Notes under the pieces: generated by a model
What the model saw: only the letters and a program-made list of their open reading frames with translations
What the model was told of the DNA's origin: nothing
The model's database searches: none
Position numbers and translations under genes: made by a program
Shown: in pieces, positions 1-8,020 of the stretch
How the letters are laid out: the number at the start of each line of letters is the position of its first letter
Numbering within the stretch: the stretch's first letter is position 1
Source of the DNA: CAJQGY01 sp964417685
GTDB taxonomy: Bacteria; Pseudomonadota; Gammaproteobacteria; Magnimaribacterales; D2472
Direction of reading: 5' to 3'
NCBI GenBank assembly: GCA_964417685.1
Contig: CAYQIT010000002.1
Coordinates: 147,918 to 211,917, forward strand
DNA: 64,000 nucleotides

Positions 1-573
1 TTGAATATAGAACCTGATCACTTAGATTATCATAAGGATTTTTTATCATACAAAGCTGCAAAAGAAAGAATCCTCTCTGCCAATAAATCAAGTCAAGAAA
101 ATGACCCATATTTGTTATTTGAATGGATTACAAAAAGAAAATGTAAAAAAACAAAGTTAAAAAATCTACCATATAGATATCAATTTATTTCTAAAAATAT
201 AATTAACGATTCCAAATCAACAAATACCTCATCCTTAAAATATGCAATTAGCAATGCCAATATGTTTTTTCAAGATGATTATATTTTGATATGTTGCGGT
301 GATCCCAAGAAAGAAAATTTTCCAAAATTAGAAATATCTGGACCTGCAAAAATATTAATTTATGGCAATCATGCAAAGCAAATCGATGCTTGTATCTCAC
401 ATCCAAATAAAAACTTATTTGATGATGCAAACCTCTTATTGGAATATTTACAAAACAAGTCTATCTTTTCTAATATCTTATTTTCACCCGGTTTTCCAAG
501 CGGACTAGATTACAAGAATTTTGAGGAAAGGGGCGATGATTTTAACAATCTGATATACAACTTAAAAAAATGA
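1..573 (+). CDS. murD: UDP-N-acetylmuramoylalanine--D-glutamate ligase, C-terminal part (cut by window edge)
   Basis: Cytoplasmic Mur ligase adding D-glutamate to UDP-MurNAc-L-Ala. The reading frame is open from the first base, so the true start lies outside. Visible are the central-domain motif EPDHLDYH (residues 4-11), the conserved LPYR and INDSKSTN stretch (about residues 56-76) that matches the family's GLPHR...NDSKATN, and the C-terminal FEERGDDF. The stretch between AAKERI and LPYR is only about 27 residues, against roughly 115 in E. coli MurD, so the family's HNxxNxxAA segment is absent. The stop overlaps the ftsW start by 4 bp (ATGA). Identity is well supported by motifs and by ftsW following; whether the shortened enzyme is active is open. 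Confidence 0.85.
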   Translation: MNIEPDHLDYHKDFLSYKAAKERILSANKSSQENDPYLLFEWITKRKCKKTKLKNLPYRYQFISKNIINDSKSTNTSSLKYAISNANMFFQDDYILICCGDPKKENFPKLEISGPAKILIYGNHAKQIDACISHPNKNLFDDANLLLEYLQNKSIFSNILFSPGFPSGLDYKNFEERGDDFNNLIYNLKK

Positions 574-1682
574 ATGAAATTTTTCGAAATAATTTACTGA
601 TAGTTATTCCATTTTCAATTCTTATTTTAATTGGTTTGATAATGATTTCATCAGCGAGTGTTTTTATAGCGGAAGCAAATTACAATGATCCATTTTTTTA
701 TATCTCAAAACAATTAATATTTGTTTCTATGGGATTTCTTGCTATGGTTTTTTTTCTTATTATCCCATCTAACTTTTTACTTAAAATTGACTGGTTATTG
801 ATACTTATAAGTATATTGTTGCTTGTATTGCTTTTTGTTCCTGATATTGGCACATCTGTAAATGGAAGTATAAGATGGATAAGAGTTGGATCAATTGGCA
901 TACAGCCATCTGAGATATGTAAGTTTAGCCTCATTATCTATATCTCTGGTTATTGTTTGCGGCGAACTTCAGAACTTCATTCATTAAGAAATTTTTTAAA
1001 GCCTCTAGCCCTTCTTTCTATAATTTCACTTTTAATCCTATCTCAGCCTGATTTAGGATCTACAGCAATAATCTGTTTGGTTGTAGTTGCTATTCTGTTC
1101 TACGCTGGGATATCTTTTTTTCAATTTTCACTTTTGACTATTTTAATTGCTATGCTTGGTTTTGCAGCAATCACTTCTTCGCCAATGAGGATAGCTAGGA
1201 TGATGGCATATATGGATCCATTTGATCCTGATGTTGTTTTAGGAAGTGGATACCAGTTAGCAAATTCACTCATAAGTATTGGCCAAGGTGGTTTTCTTGG
1301 CCTTGGGCTTGGTAATAGTTTTCAAAAGAATTTTTTTCTTCCTGAGGCGCACACAGATTTTATTTTTGCAGTATTGGTAGAGGAGCTTGGGGTGATTGGG
1401 GGTATATTCTTGATTGCTGTTTATGTGGTTTTGTTTATAGGAATGCTCAATGTTGCTCTTTCTTGTATGAAATTAAATAAAGTTTTTCAAGGCTTGGTGT
1501 GCTTTGGCACAACGATACTTTTTGCCTCTCAAACGCTATTTAATATATCTGTAAATATTGGACTTTTACCAACAAAAGGACTGACATTGCCATTCATTAG
1601 TTATGGAGGAACAAGCATAATTATAATGATGTCATTAGTTGCTATAGTTCTTAGAATTAATAACGAAAACAAACTATCATAG
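570..1682 (+). CDS. ftsW: SEDS-family septal peptidoglycan glycosyltransferase FtsW
   Basis: Polytopic inner-membrane lipid II polymerase of the divisome, working with the transpeptidase FtsI. The 370-residue product is almost entirely hydrophobic helices and has the SEDS hallmarks: GSIRWIRVG and QPSEICKF near residues 95-118, the periplasmic-loop segment PEAHTDFIF followed by VEELGVIGG near 260-278, and the C-terminal PFISYGGTS. Its length is near that of E. coli FtsW minus the cytoplasmic N-terminal tail. It sits between murD and murG as in most gammaproteobacteria and its ATG overlaps the murD stop, which implies translational coupling. RodA is the alternative within the family, but the dcw context favours FtsW. 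Confidence 0.95.
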   Translation: MNEIFRNNLLIVIPFSILILIGLIMISSASVFIAEANYNDPFFYISKQLIFVSMGFLAMVFFLIIPSNFLLKIDWLLILISILLLVLLFVPDIGTSVNGSIRWIRVGSIGIQPSEICKFSLIIYISGYCLRRTSELHSLRNFLKPLALLSIISLLILSQPDLGSTAIICLVVVAILFYAGISFFQFSLLTILIAMLGFAAITSSPMRIARMMAYMDPFDPDVVLGSGYQLANSLISIGQGGFLGLGLGNSFQKNFFLPEAHTDFIFAVLVEELGVIGGIFLIAVYVVLFIGMLNVALSCMKLNKVFQGLVCFGTTILFASQTLFNISVNIGLLPTKGLTLPFISYGGTSIIIMMSLVAIVLRINNENKLS

Positions 1683-1688
1683 TAGTTT

Positions 1689-2741
1689 ATGAATATAATA
1701 ATTTCAGCCGCAAAGACTGGAGGCCATGTGTTCCCAGCAATAGAAGTGGCAAAAGAATTTGCATCAAAGGAATGTAATATCTTTTTTATTGGAACTGGTT
1801 CAAAAATTGAGAAAAACGCTTTAGAGGGTTTGTCATTTAACTATATACCGCTAAAAATAGATGGTTTCAGAGGCAAATCACCTTTAAATAAAATTTTGTC
1901 TTTGAAAGATACAGTATTTAATATTTTCAAAGTTTATTTCATAATAAAAAGAAACAACATTAAATGTATTATAACTTTTGGTGGATTTATTACTGTGCCA
2001 GTAGGCTTAGCTGGTTGGCTTGCACGTACGAAGGTCTTCACGCACGAACAAAATTCGGTAATGGGTTCAGCTAATAAATTACTTTCTAAATTTGCAACAA
2101 TTAATTTCCTTGCCTTCCCTATAACAGGCAATATTAAACGAAGTTTAATCTCAGGAAATCCAATAAGAACATCTTTTAACATTAACAAGGCTCAAGAGAA
2201 AGACCGAGACACCAATAAAATTAGGATTTACATCACAGGCGGCAGTCAAGGGGCAAAATATTTCAATGAAACTTTTCCAAAAAGCTTTGAAGATGTTGAA
2301 GATTTAGTACAAATCAAACATCAGTGTGGAAACGGCAACTTCAATGAAGTACAAAATTTATACTCTAAAACTAATATTGATTTTAGCGTATCAGAATTTT
2401 ATAAGGATCCAAGTCTTGAAATTGAATGGGCAGATTTTGTTATTTCAAGATCAGGTGCATTAACAATATCGGAGGTCTCATCGCTTTCTAAAGGCATGCT
2501 TATGATTCCTTTGCCTATCTCCATTGATAACCATCAATATCTTAATGCAAAACATATTTTAGATATTAAAATGGGGGTCATACATGAGGAAGCCGATGGT
2601 ATAGATAAACTTAATGAAAAATTAAAGAAGATTATTAGTCAAAAAACTTATCTAAATTGGCAAAAGCAAACCAATTCAAGTCACAAAAATGCAACAAAAT
2701 TTATACTTAATAACATCTTAAAAGAATATGGAGCCATTTAA
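1689..2741 (+). CDS. murG: UDP-GlcNAc--lipid I N-acetylglucosaminyltransferase MurG
   Basis: Peripheral membrane GT-B transferase converting lipid I to lipid II. The 350-residue length is normal. The N-terminal loop reads SAAKTGGH (residues 6-13) where most MurG have a GGTGGH loop, so two glycines are replaced by Ala-Lys; the second loop TGGSQGA and the UDP-GlcNAc-binding part (RSGALTISE, then DNHQYLNA) are intact. It starts 7 bp after ftsW and overlaps murC by 14 bp, so it belongs to the same transcript. The identification is firm from length, motifs and position. The altered first loop is the only oddity. Confidence 0.95.
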   Translation: MNIIISAAKTGGHVFPAIEVAKEFASKECNIFFIGTGSKIEKNALEGLSFNYIPLKIDGFRGKSPLNKILSLKDTVFNIFKVYFIIKRNNIKCIITFGGFITVPVGLAGWLARTKVFTHEQNSVMGSANKLLSKFATINFLAFPITGNIKRSLISGNPIRTSFNINKAQEKDRDTNKIRIYITGGSQGAKYFNETFPKSFEDVEDLVQIKHQCGNGNFNEVQNLYSKTNIDFSVSEFYKDPSLEIEWADFVISRSGALTISEVSSLSKGMLMIPLPISIDNHQYLNAKHILDIKMGVIHEEADGIDKLNEKLKKIISQKTYLNWQKQTNSSHKNATKFILNNILKEYGAI

Positions 2742-4122
2742 AAAGATTAGAAAAATTCATTTTGTTGGTATTGGTGGTGCTGGCATGATTGGCATAGCAA
2801 GGGTATTGCTTCAAAAAGGCTACAAAGTTTCAGGGTCTGATTTGTCTATTTCATCAGATTTATTAAAGTTAAAGAAGGAGGGCGCAACAGTCTTTAAAGG
2901 GCATGCTGGAGCAAATGTTATTAACAAAGATCTTATAGTACTCTCATCTGCAATTAATAAGAATAACCCTGAGTTAATAAATGCTATTAAGCTTGGTATC
3001 ACTGTGATTCCAAGAGCCGAAATGTTGGGAAGCATTATGAGAGGTTACGATAGTATTGCAATTGCTGGCAGTCATGGGAAAACAACTACAACAAGCATGC
3101 TTGCAAAAATCTTTAGTGAGGGCAATCTAAGCCCTACTTATGTTGTGGGCGGAAAAGTTCTTAGCTCTGATCTTAATTCTGATTTAGGAAGTGGAAAATA
3201 TCTTATCGCAGAAGCAGATGAAAGTGACGGCTCATTTATTCATTTGCATCCCAATGCAGCTGTGGTTACAAATATTGATGATGATCATCTAGTCCATTAT
3301 GAGAACAATTTTGAAAAACTATTAGATGCTTTTGTAACATTCTTAGATAATGTGCCATTTTTTGGATATATAGTTATCAATAATGATGATAAAAACATCA
3401 AGAAAATTTCAAAAAGAATTTCAAGAAAACAGATTAAATTTGGTTTCTCAAAATCTTCTGATTTTCAGATACAACAAGGTGACTATAGTAAAGGTTTTCA
3501 AAATTTCTCTATCTTTAATAATTATAAAAATAAAAAATATACCTTTAGCATTTCTTCACCGGGTAAGCATAATATATACAACGCTGCTGCGGCTGCAGTA
3601 CTGAGCATTGAAGAAGGGATTCCAATTAATACAATAAAGAAAGGCCTTAAAAACTTTTCAGGTGTTGGAAGAAGATACGAAAAACACAATTTAAATATTA
3701 ATGGCTCTGATATTCTTTTAATTGATGATTATGGTCACCACCCAATTGAGGTTTTATCTAATTTAAATGCAGTAAAGCAAGAATTTCCATCTAAGAGAGT
3801 TTGTGTCATTTTCCAGCCACATAGGTTTTCAAGAACAGCGCAACTATTTGATGAATTTTTAAATGTTCTTAAAAAGACCAAAGCATTAGTTATGCTTGAT
3901 ATATATCCTGCCAGCGAGAAGCCTATAAAAGGAATCAATTCAGATGCAATAGTGCAATCTCTCAAGCAGATGGGACATAAGAATTGTTATTTGGTTAAAA
4001 ACCATCAAGATGTTAATAATTTTATTGAAAAAAATTATTTGAATTTCGATATATTTATTACCCAGGGCGCAGGTAGCATTGCAGGGGTATGTGACTTAAT
4101 TACAGATAAATGGAAAGCATAA
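2728..4122 (+). CDS. murC: UDP-N-acetylmuramate--L-alanine ligase MurC
   Basis: First amino-acid-adding Mur ligase, joining L-Ala to UDP-MurNAc in the cytoplasm. The 464 residues show all three domains: an N-terminal Rossmann motif GIGGAGM (residues 14-20), the ATP loop GSHGKTTTT (114-122), the central DESDGSF and DDDHLVHY motifs, and the C-terminal DDYGHHPIE and FQPHRFSR motifs. This is full length, unlike the MurD upstream. The start overlaps the end of murG and the end overlaps ddl by 13 bp. The order murG-murC-ddl is the standard dcw order. Confidence 0.97.
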   Translation: MEPFKKIRKIHFVGIGGAGMIGIARVLLQKGYKVSGSDLSISSDLLKLKKEGATVFKGHAGANVINKDLIVLSSAINKNNPELINAIKLGITVIPRAEMLGSIMRGYDSIAIAGSHGKTTTTSMLAKIFSEGNLSPTYVVGGKVLSSDLNSDLGSGKYLIAEADESDGSFIHLHPNAAVVTNIDDDHLVHYENNFEKLLDAFVTFLDNVPFFGYIVINNDDKNIKKISKRISRKQIKFGFSKSSDFQIQQGDYSKGFQNFSIFNNYKNKKYTFSISSPGKHNIYNAAAAAVLSIEEGIPINTIKKGLKNFSGVGRRYEKHNLNINGSDILLIDDYGHHPIEVLSNLNAVKQEFPSKRVCVIFQPHRFSRTAQLFDEFLNVLKKTKALVMLDIYPASEKPIKGINSDAIVQSLKQMGHKNCYLVKNHQDVNNFIEKNYLNFDIFITQGAGSIAGVCDLITDKWKA

Positions 4123-5036
4123 AAAATATAGCAATTATTTACGGAGGCAGTTCAGCTGAAAGAGAGGTTTCCATTGAGAGCGGGGAAGGTATTTTTAATG
4201 GTCTCTCAAAAATGGGTATAAATAGCACCTTGATTGAATATGCTGATTTTAAAAAAATCTCGTTAGGTAACTTTGATATGGTTTTTATTGCTTTACATGG
4301 TCATGAAGGTGAAAGTGGGGAGCTGCAAAAAGTCTTATCTGATAGAAATATAAAATATACCGGATCAAGTTTTAAAGGATGTTCACAAACCTGGAATAAA
4401 AGAATCTGCAAAGAAATTCTTTTAGAAAATCATATTAGTACTCCCAAATGGATATCTGTAAGCAATTTAGAAACGGATCTTAAATCAAATTCAGTCGAAG
4501 GCCTTTATCAAAAACTAAAAAGTGAAATGGGTGAAGAAATATTTATGAAACCATCAGAGGATGGGTCCAGCATCGATATTTTTAAAATCGAAAGCAAAGG
4601 GTCATTCATGAATGCTATTAATGATTGCATTAATTTAAATAGAGAGTTTATTTTTGAAGAAGCTATTAGCGGAAAGGAGATAACAGTAGGTATTATTAAT
4701 AACAAGTGCTTGCCCCCAGTTGAAATACAAACTAATAATATTTTTTATAATTATGAAGCTAAATATTTATCAAATGAAACTAGTTTAATAGAAGCTGATT
4801 TGTCAGAAGAAAAAAAGGAAGAAATTCAGCAAATGGCATTAAATGCATTTCATGCTTGTGGATGTAAGAGTTGGGCCAGAGTAGATTTCTTACAAGATAA
4901 TAATGGAAATTTCTTTGTTATCGAGATTAATACAGCTCCTGGGATGACTTCTCACAGTCTAGTGCCAAAAGCAGGAAGCTTTTTGGGTTTGTCTTATGAA
5001 GAAGTTTTAAAAAATATTATAAATGCTTCACTTTAG
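4110..5036 (+). CDS. ddl: D-alanine--D-alanine ligase
   Basis: ATP-grasp enzyme making the D-Ala-D-Ala dipeptide for the peptidoglycan stem peptide. The 308-residue length is that of DdlB. Visible motifs are YGGSSAEREVS near the N-terminus, ALHGHEGESG near residues 63-72, KPSEDGSS in the ATP-grasp fold, and the C-terminal metal-binding EINTAPGMTSHSLVP. It overlaps both murC and ftsQ by about 14 bp. Substrate alanine is supplied by the racemase encoded at 9388-10443. Nothing is missing from the catalytic motifs. Confidence 0.96.
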   Translation: MESIKNIAIIYGGSSAEREVSIESGEGIFNGLSKMGINSTLIEYADFKKISLGNFDMVFIALHGHEGESGELQKVLSDRNIKYTGSSFKGCSQTWNKRICKEILLENHISTPKWISVSNLETDLKSNSVEGLYQKLKSEMGEEIFMKPSEDGSSIDIFKIESKGSFMNAINDCINLNREFIFEEAISGKEITVGIINNKCLPPVEIQTNNIFYNYEAKYLSNETSLIEADLSEEKKEEIQQMALNAFHACGCKSWARVDFLQDNNGNFFVIEINTAPGMTSHSLVPKAGSFLGLSYEEVLKNIINASL

Positions 5037-5640
5037 ATACTTATTAATATTTTTCTATAGTATTAATACATCTGCTCAACTAAATATTGAAGTTACATTT
5101 GAAGATCCAATAGAATTTGAATCTCAATTAAAATTTATTGAGAGTCTTGATGATATGGGTTCTGTAAAATCCTTAAAGAATGCCTTAGAAAATCAAGAAT
5201 GGATTGATAGCTATATTTTTAACAGAATCCCTTTTGATGATAATATTGAGGTATATATTTCATCTAAGAAGCCATTATTTAATCTAAACAATGAATTCTA
5301 TGTAGACTATGATCTTGATAAGTTTAGCTACTCAGCAAGTAATAGAAGCTATCTCAGGGTGAATGGAGATATCTCCAATCTTAGTGACATAATTAATTTA
5401 ATAGAGTTTGCGAAGGAACTTGATAACAATATTTTAAATAAATTAGAATTAATTGAGTACAGCCATATATTTGGTTGGTTGATAGTGCTAGATCAAACAG
5501 AAATTAAGCTAGGTAAAGAAATAACAATTAAAAAGTTCAAACTATTGGAAGAAACTATAGAATATTTAGATATTAATAATAAAATTCCTAGTATGATAGA
5601 TCTAAGATATAAAGATGGGGTTGCTATAAAGAATGGGTAA
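5023..5640 (+). CDS. ftsQ: cell division protein FtsQ, short form
   Basis: Assigned by position between ddl and ftsA and by general shape, since FtsQ is poorly conserved. The 205-residue product (E. coli 276) has one hydrophobic N-terminal segment (about residues 5-17), a region resembling the POTRA domain, and a C-terminal domain ending in a stretch that reads like the family's IDLRYKDGVA ending. The cytoplasmic tail that precedes the membrane helix in E. coli FtsQ is essentially absent, and the hydrophobic segment ends in NTSAQ, which looks cleavable. FtsQ recruits FtsB and FtsL in the periplasm; ftsB is at 14261. It overlaps ddl and ftsA. Confidence 0.75.
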   Translation: MLHFRYLLIFFYSINTSAQLNIEVTFEDPIEFESQLKFIESLDDMGSVKSLKNALENQEWIDSYIFNRIPFDDNIEVYISSKKPLFNLNNEFYVDYDLDKFSYSASNRSYLRVNGDISNLSDIINLIEFAKELDNNILNKLELIEYSHIFGWLIVLDQTEIKLGKEITIKKFKLLEETIEYLDINNKIPSMIDLRYKDGVAIKNG

Positions 5641-6859
5641 TAATTCAAAAAATTCAAATATTGTTGTTGGTCTTGATATTGGCACCTCAAAGGTTGTTTG
5701 TATTGTCGGAAAGAAAAGTAAGGCCGGTGAGCTTGAAGTAATTTCATTAGGATCTTATCCATCTAGTGGACTAAAAAAAGGAGTAGTCGTTAATATTGAA
5801 GCAACTACTGATGCAATAAAAAAAGCTGTAGAGCAGGCTCAATCCATTATTGAGGAAAAAATTAAATCAATATACGTTGGCGTTGCTGGAAATCACATAA
5901 GAAGCATTAATTCTCAGGGTATTGTTGGTATTAAAGACAAGGAAGTAAAACCTTTTGATATTGAAAAAGTAATTGATTCAGCTTCATCTGTTTCCATACC
6001 ATCTGATCAAGAAGTTCTCCACGTTCTGCCTCAAGAGTATGTAATTGATGACCAGGATGGCATTAAAGAACCATTAGGCATGTCTGGAGTGAGATTAGAG
6101 GCAAGGGTTCATTTAGTCACTTGTTCAAATAGCGCGCTTAGAAATATAGAAAAGTGTGTAAAAAATTGTGGTTTAGCTGTAAGTGGTTTTGTTTTGGAGC
6201 AACTAGCAAGTTCATATTCAATTCTTTCCGATGATGAAAAAGATTTAGGTGTCTGCTTGGTTGACATTGGTGGAGGAACGACAGATATAGCAATTTTCAA
6301 TGCTGGATCAATTGTTCATACGGGCGTAATACCTATTGCTGGTGATCAAGTTACAAGCGATATAGCGCAAGCTTTAAGAACTCCTACTCCACAAGCAGAG
6401 GAGATAAAGCAAAAACATGGTTGTTCGGTTTCTGAATTTACATCAGATGAAGAAAGTATTGAAGTTCCAGGAGTTGGTGGCAGGCCGCCAAGAGAGCTTT
6501 CTAGGAGGTCCCTTGCTGAAATTATAGAGCCAAGATATGTTGAGTTATTTGAGCTTATTAAAGCTGAAATTTCTAGAAATGGTTTCGAAGATAAAATACC
6601 TGCAGGTATAGTTTTTACAGGGGGAACTTCAAAGATTGAGGGAGTAGTTGAGTTGGCTGAATCCATCTTTCAGACAAGTGTAAGGCTTGGAGTTCCTAAT
6701 AATTTTATTGGTATGGAGAATATCTTACAGAATCCAATATATTCAACATCTATAGGCTTGGTAGAGCATGGTCATAACCAAATGACCTCAGATCTTGTTG
6801 CAGAAAGCAACCAAACCCTCTGGTCAAAACTGCTTAAAATAGTTAAAAGCGAGTATTGA
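5633..6859 (+). CDS. ftsA: cell division protein FtsA
   Basis: Actin-fold ATPase that tethers FtsZ filaments to the membrane. The 408 residues carry the phosphate-1 motif GLDIGTSKV (about residues 13-21), phosphate-2 VDIGGGTTD (about 212-220), the adenosine motif FTGGTSKIEG (about 327-336) and a C-terminal amphipathic tail, SKLLKIVKSEY, matching the membrane-targeting helix of FtsA. It is the last gene of this dcw segment: ftsZ and lpxC, which almost always follow in gammaproteobacteria, are not here, and the next gene is rpsF 81 bp on. Confidence 0.96.
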   Translation: MGNNSKNSNIVVGLDIGTSKVVCIVGKKSKAGELEVISLGSYPSSGLKKGVVVNIEATTDAIKKAVEQAQSIIEEKIKSIYVGVAGNHIRSINSQGIVGIKDKEVKPFDIEKVIDSASSVSIPSDQEVLHVLPQEYVIDDQDGIKEPLGMSGVRLEARVHLVTCSNSALRNIEKCVKNCGLAVSGFVLEQLASSYSILSDDEKDLGVCLVDIGGGTTDIAIFNAGSIVHTGVIPIAGDQVTSDIAQALRTPTPQAEEIKQKHGCSVSEFTSDEESIEVPGVGGRPPRELSRRSLAEIIEPRYVELFELIKAEISRNGFEDKIPAGIVFTGGTSKIEGVVELAESIFQTSVRLGVPNNFIGMENILQNPIYSTSIGLVEHGHNQMTSDLVAESNQTLWSKLLKIVKSEY

Positions 6860-6884
6860 TTCTAGAATTTAATTCAATTAGAAT
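6856..6884 (+). promoter_or_regulatory. candidate sigma-70 promoter for rpsF-rpsR-rplI
   Basis: A -35-like TTGATT (6856-6861) and -10-like TAGAAT (6879-6884) are separated by 17 bp. The -35 overlaps the ftsA stop codon. A transcript would start near 6891, leaving a leader of about 50 nt before the rpsF ATG. Seen by eye only; no transcript data. Confidence 0.45.
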
Positions 6885-6891
6885 GCCTTTT

Positions 6892-6913
6892 CCTTGGTTT
6901 TTACCAATTAAGG
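6892..6913 (+). promoter_or_regulatory. leader hairpin upstream of rpsF (possible S6:S18 autoregulatory site)
   Basis: CCTT (6892-6895) pairs with AAGG (6910-6913), and inside it GGT (6896-6898) pairs with ACC (6903-6905). The loop is TTTT and there is a 4-nt bulge AATT on the 3' side. Two stems with a 3' bulge at the very start of the predicted leader recall the S6:S18 leader motif, but that motif's conserved CCG in the bulge is missing. The structure is seen; the role is inference. Confidence 0.3.
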
Positions 6914-6940
6914 TAGAAATCTTTAACCATAGGGAAACAT

Positions 6941-7342
6941 ATGAAAAAATACGAAGCAGTCCTTATATTAAATCCAAATCTTTCTTCAAAAGTTGAGGAT
7001 TTTAAAGAAGAGTTCAATAAGTTATTAACAGATAATTCATTTAAGATTACCAAATTAGAAGACGTTGGCAGACGCCAACTAGCTTATTCAATAAATAATC
7101 ATAATAAAGGTCATTACTTATTAATGAACCTTGAAGGTGAGCCAAGTAAGTTGTTAGAAATTGAAACAAAAATCAAATATAACGAATCGATAATAAGACA
7201 TCTTGTTCTTGCTGTAAAAAACCATTCTGAGGATGAGTCCGCGCTAATGGCAGAATCTAAAAATAAAAAATCAGAAGCAAGCGAGAGTAAAAAAGAAGCA
7301 GTTCAAAAAGATGCTGATGCCAAGGAGAAGAATGATGAGTAA
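6941..7342 (+). CDS. rpsF: 30S ribosomal protein S6
   Basis: Small-subunit protein that pairs with S18 in the platform. The 133 residues begin KKYEAVLILNPNL, and the body contains the conserved GRRQLAYSI and GHYLLMN segments. After about residue 100 a charged Lys/Glu/Ala tail of some 30 residues follows, like the acidic tail that RimK glutamylates in E. coli. An AGGGA ribosome site lies 5 bp before the ATG. The gene overlaps rpsR. No priB or ssb gene sits between rpsF and rpsR. Confidence 0.96.
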   Translation: MKKYEAVLILNPNLSSKVEDFKEEFNKLLTDNSFKITKLEDVGRRQLAYSINNHNKGHYLLMNLEGEPSKLLEIETKIKYNESIIRHLVLAVKNHSEDESALMAESKNKKSEASESKKEAVQKDADAKEKNDE

Positions 7343-7529
7343 GTATGAATTGCCGAAGAACTTTGATTATAAGAATACCGATCTACTAAAACAGTTCATC
7401 ACCGAAACAGGTAAAATAATGCCTGCAAGAGTTACTGGGGTATCCGCTTCAAACCAAAGAAAGATAACTAAATCAATTAAGATTGCTAGATTTTTAGCAC
7501 TCTTACCATACACTGACATGCATCAATAA
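7335..7529 (+). CDS. rpsR: 30S ribosomal protein S18, short N-terminus
   Basis: Small-subunit protein bound to S6. Residues from FDYKNTDLLKQFI through the C-terminal LLPYTDMHQ match S18 well. The chosen ATG (7335) has AGGAG (7323-7327) 7 bp upstream and gives 64 residues, lacking the usual FRRRKFCRF N-terminus. Other in-frame starts are ATG 7332, ATG 7317 and ATG 7311; the 7311 start gives 72 residues and adds a PRRR segment, close to the family's 75. The start is therefore uncertain. The gene overlaps the 3' end of rpsF. Confidence 0.9.
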   Translation: MSKYELPKNFDYKNTDLLKQFITETGKIMPARVTGVSASNQRKITKSIKIARFLALLPYTDMHQ

Positions 7530-7538
7530 GAGGCAATT

Positions 7539-7985
7539 ATGAAAATTATACTTTTAGATAAAATTCAGAGGTTAGGCGAGATCGGAGATATTGTTGAAGT
7601 TAATTCAGGATATGCACGAAATTTTCTAATTCCTCAAAAGAAAGCTGCATTTGCTAGTGATAAAAATATCAAAGAGGTTGAGGCAAGAAAAGAAGAACTT
7701 GCTGCCGCATCTGCTGATTTATTAACACAAGCACAGGCAAGATCTGAATCAATTGAAGGGTCTTCATGTGAGATATTTGTTCCAGTAACTGAAGAAGGTG
7801 CATTATATGGTTCAGTTGGAACAAGAGAAATATCTGAAGCATTTATTGAAACTGGTGTTGAGATTGATAAAAGTGAGGTTCAACTTCCGGACGGGCCAAT
7901 TAAAGAACAGGGCGAATTTAATATTGTTATAAGTGTTCACCCTGAGGTATCTGCAAACGTTGTTGTAAAAGTATCTGCTGAATAG
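7539..7985 (+). CDS. rplI: 50S ribosomal protein L9
   Basis: Large-subunit protein near the L1 stalk. The 148-residue product has the N-terminal signature KIILLDKIQRLGEIGDIVEVNSGYARNFLIPQ in outline (only key residues GD-V-V-GYARN-LIP given), a connecting helix, and the C-terminal domain with GALYGSVGTREI. The length matches E. coli L9 (149). An aGAGGc site sits 5 bp before the ATG. It is third in the rpsF-rpsR-rplI operon and runs on toward dnaB, the common gammaproteobacterial order. Confidence 0.7.
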   Translation: MKIILLDKIQRLGEIGDIVEVNSGYARNFLIPQKKAAFASDKNIKEVEARKEELAAASADLLTQAQARSESIEGSSCEIFVPVTEEGALYGSVGTREISEAFIETGVEIDKSEVQLPDGPIKEQGEFNIVISVHPEVSANVVVKVSAE

Positions 7986-7998
7986 TTGTGTATTTTAA

Positions 7999-8020
7999 AA
8001 TATGATGTAAAAATCATATT
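7999..8020 (+). promoter_or_regulatory. perfect 8-bp inverted repeat just before the dnaB start
   Basis: AATATGAT (7999-8006) and ATCATATT (8013-8020) form a perfect 8-bp dyad around a 6-nt spacer, ending 3 nt before the dnaB ATG. No Shine-Dalgarno sequence is visible for dnaB, so the dyad occupies the place of the ribosome site. It could be an operator or a weak RNA hairpin. Confidence 0.4.

Noticed and set aside
3383..3604. 73-residue plus-strand frame inside murC
   Set aside because: Alternative frame of a full-length conserved gene with no independent support.
6346..6666. 106-residue open frame on the minus strand within ftsA
   Set aside because: Shadow of ftsA codons; composition (Ser/Pro/Thr-rich) is typical of antisense translation and there is no start signal.
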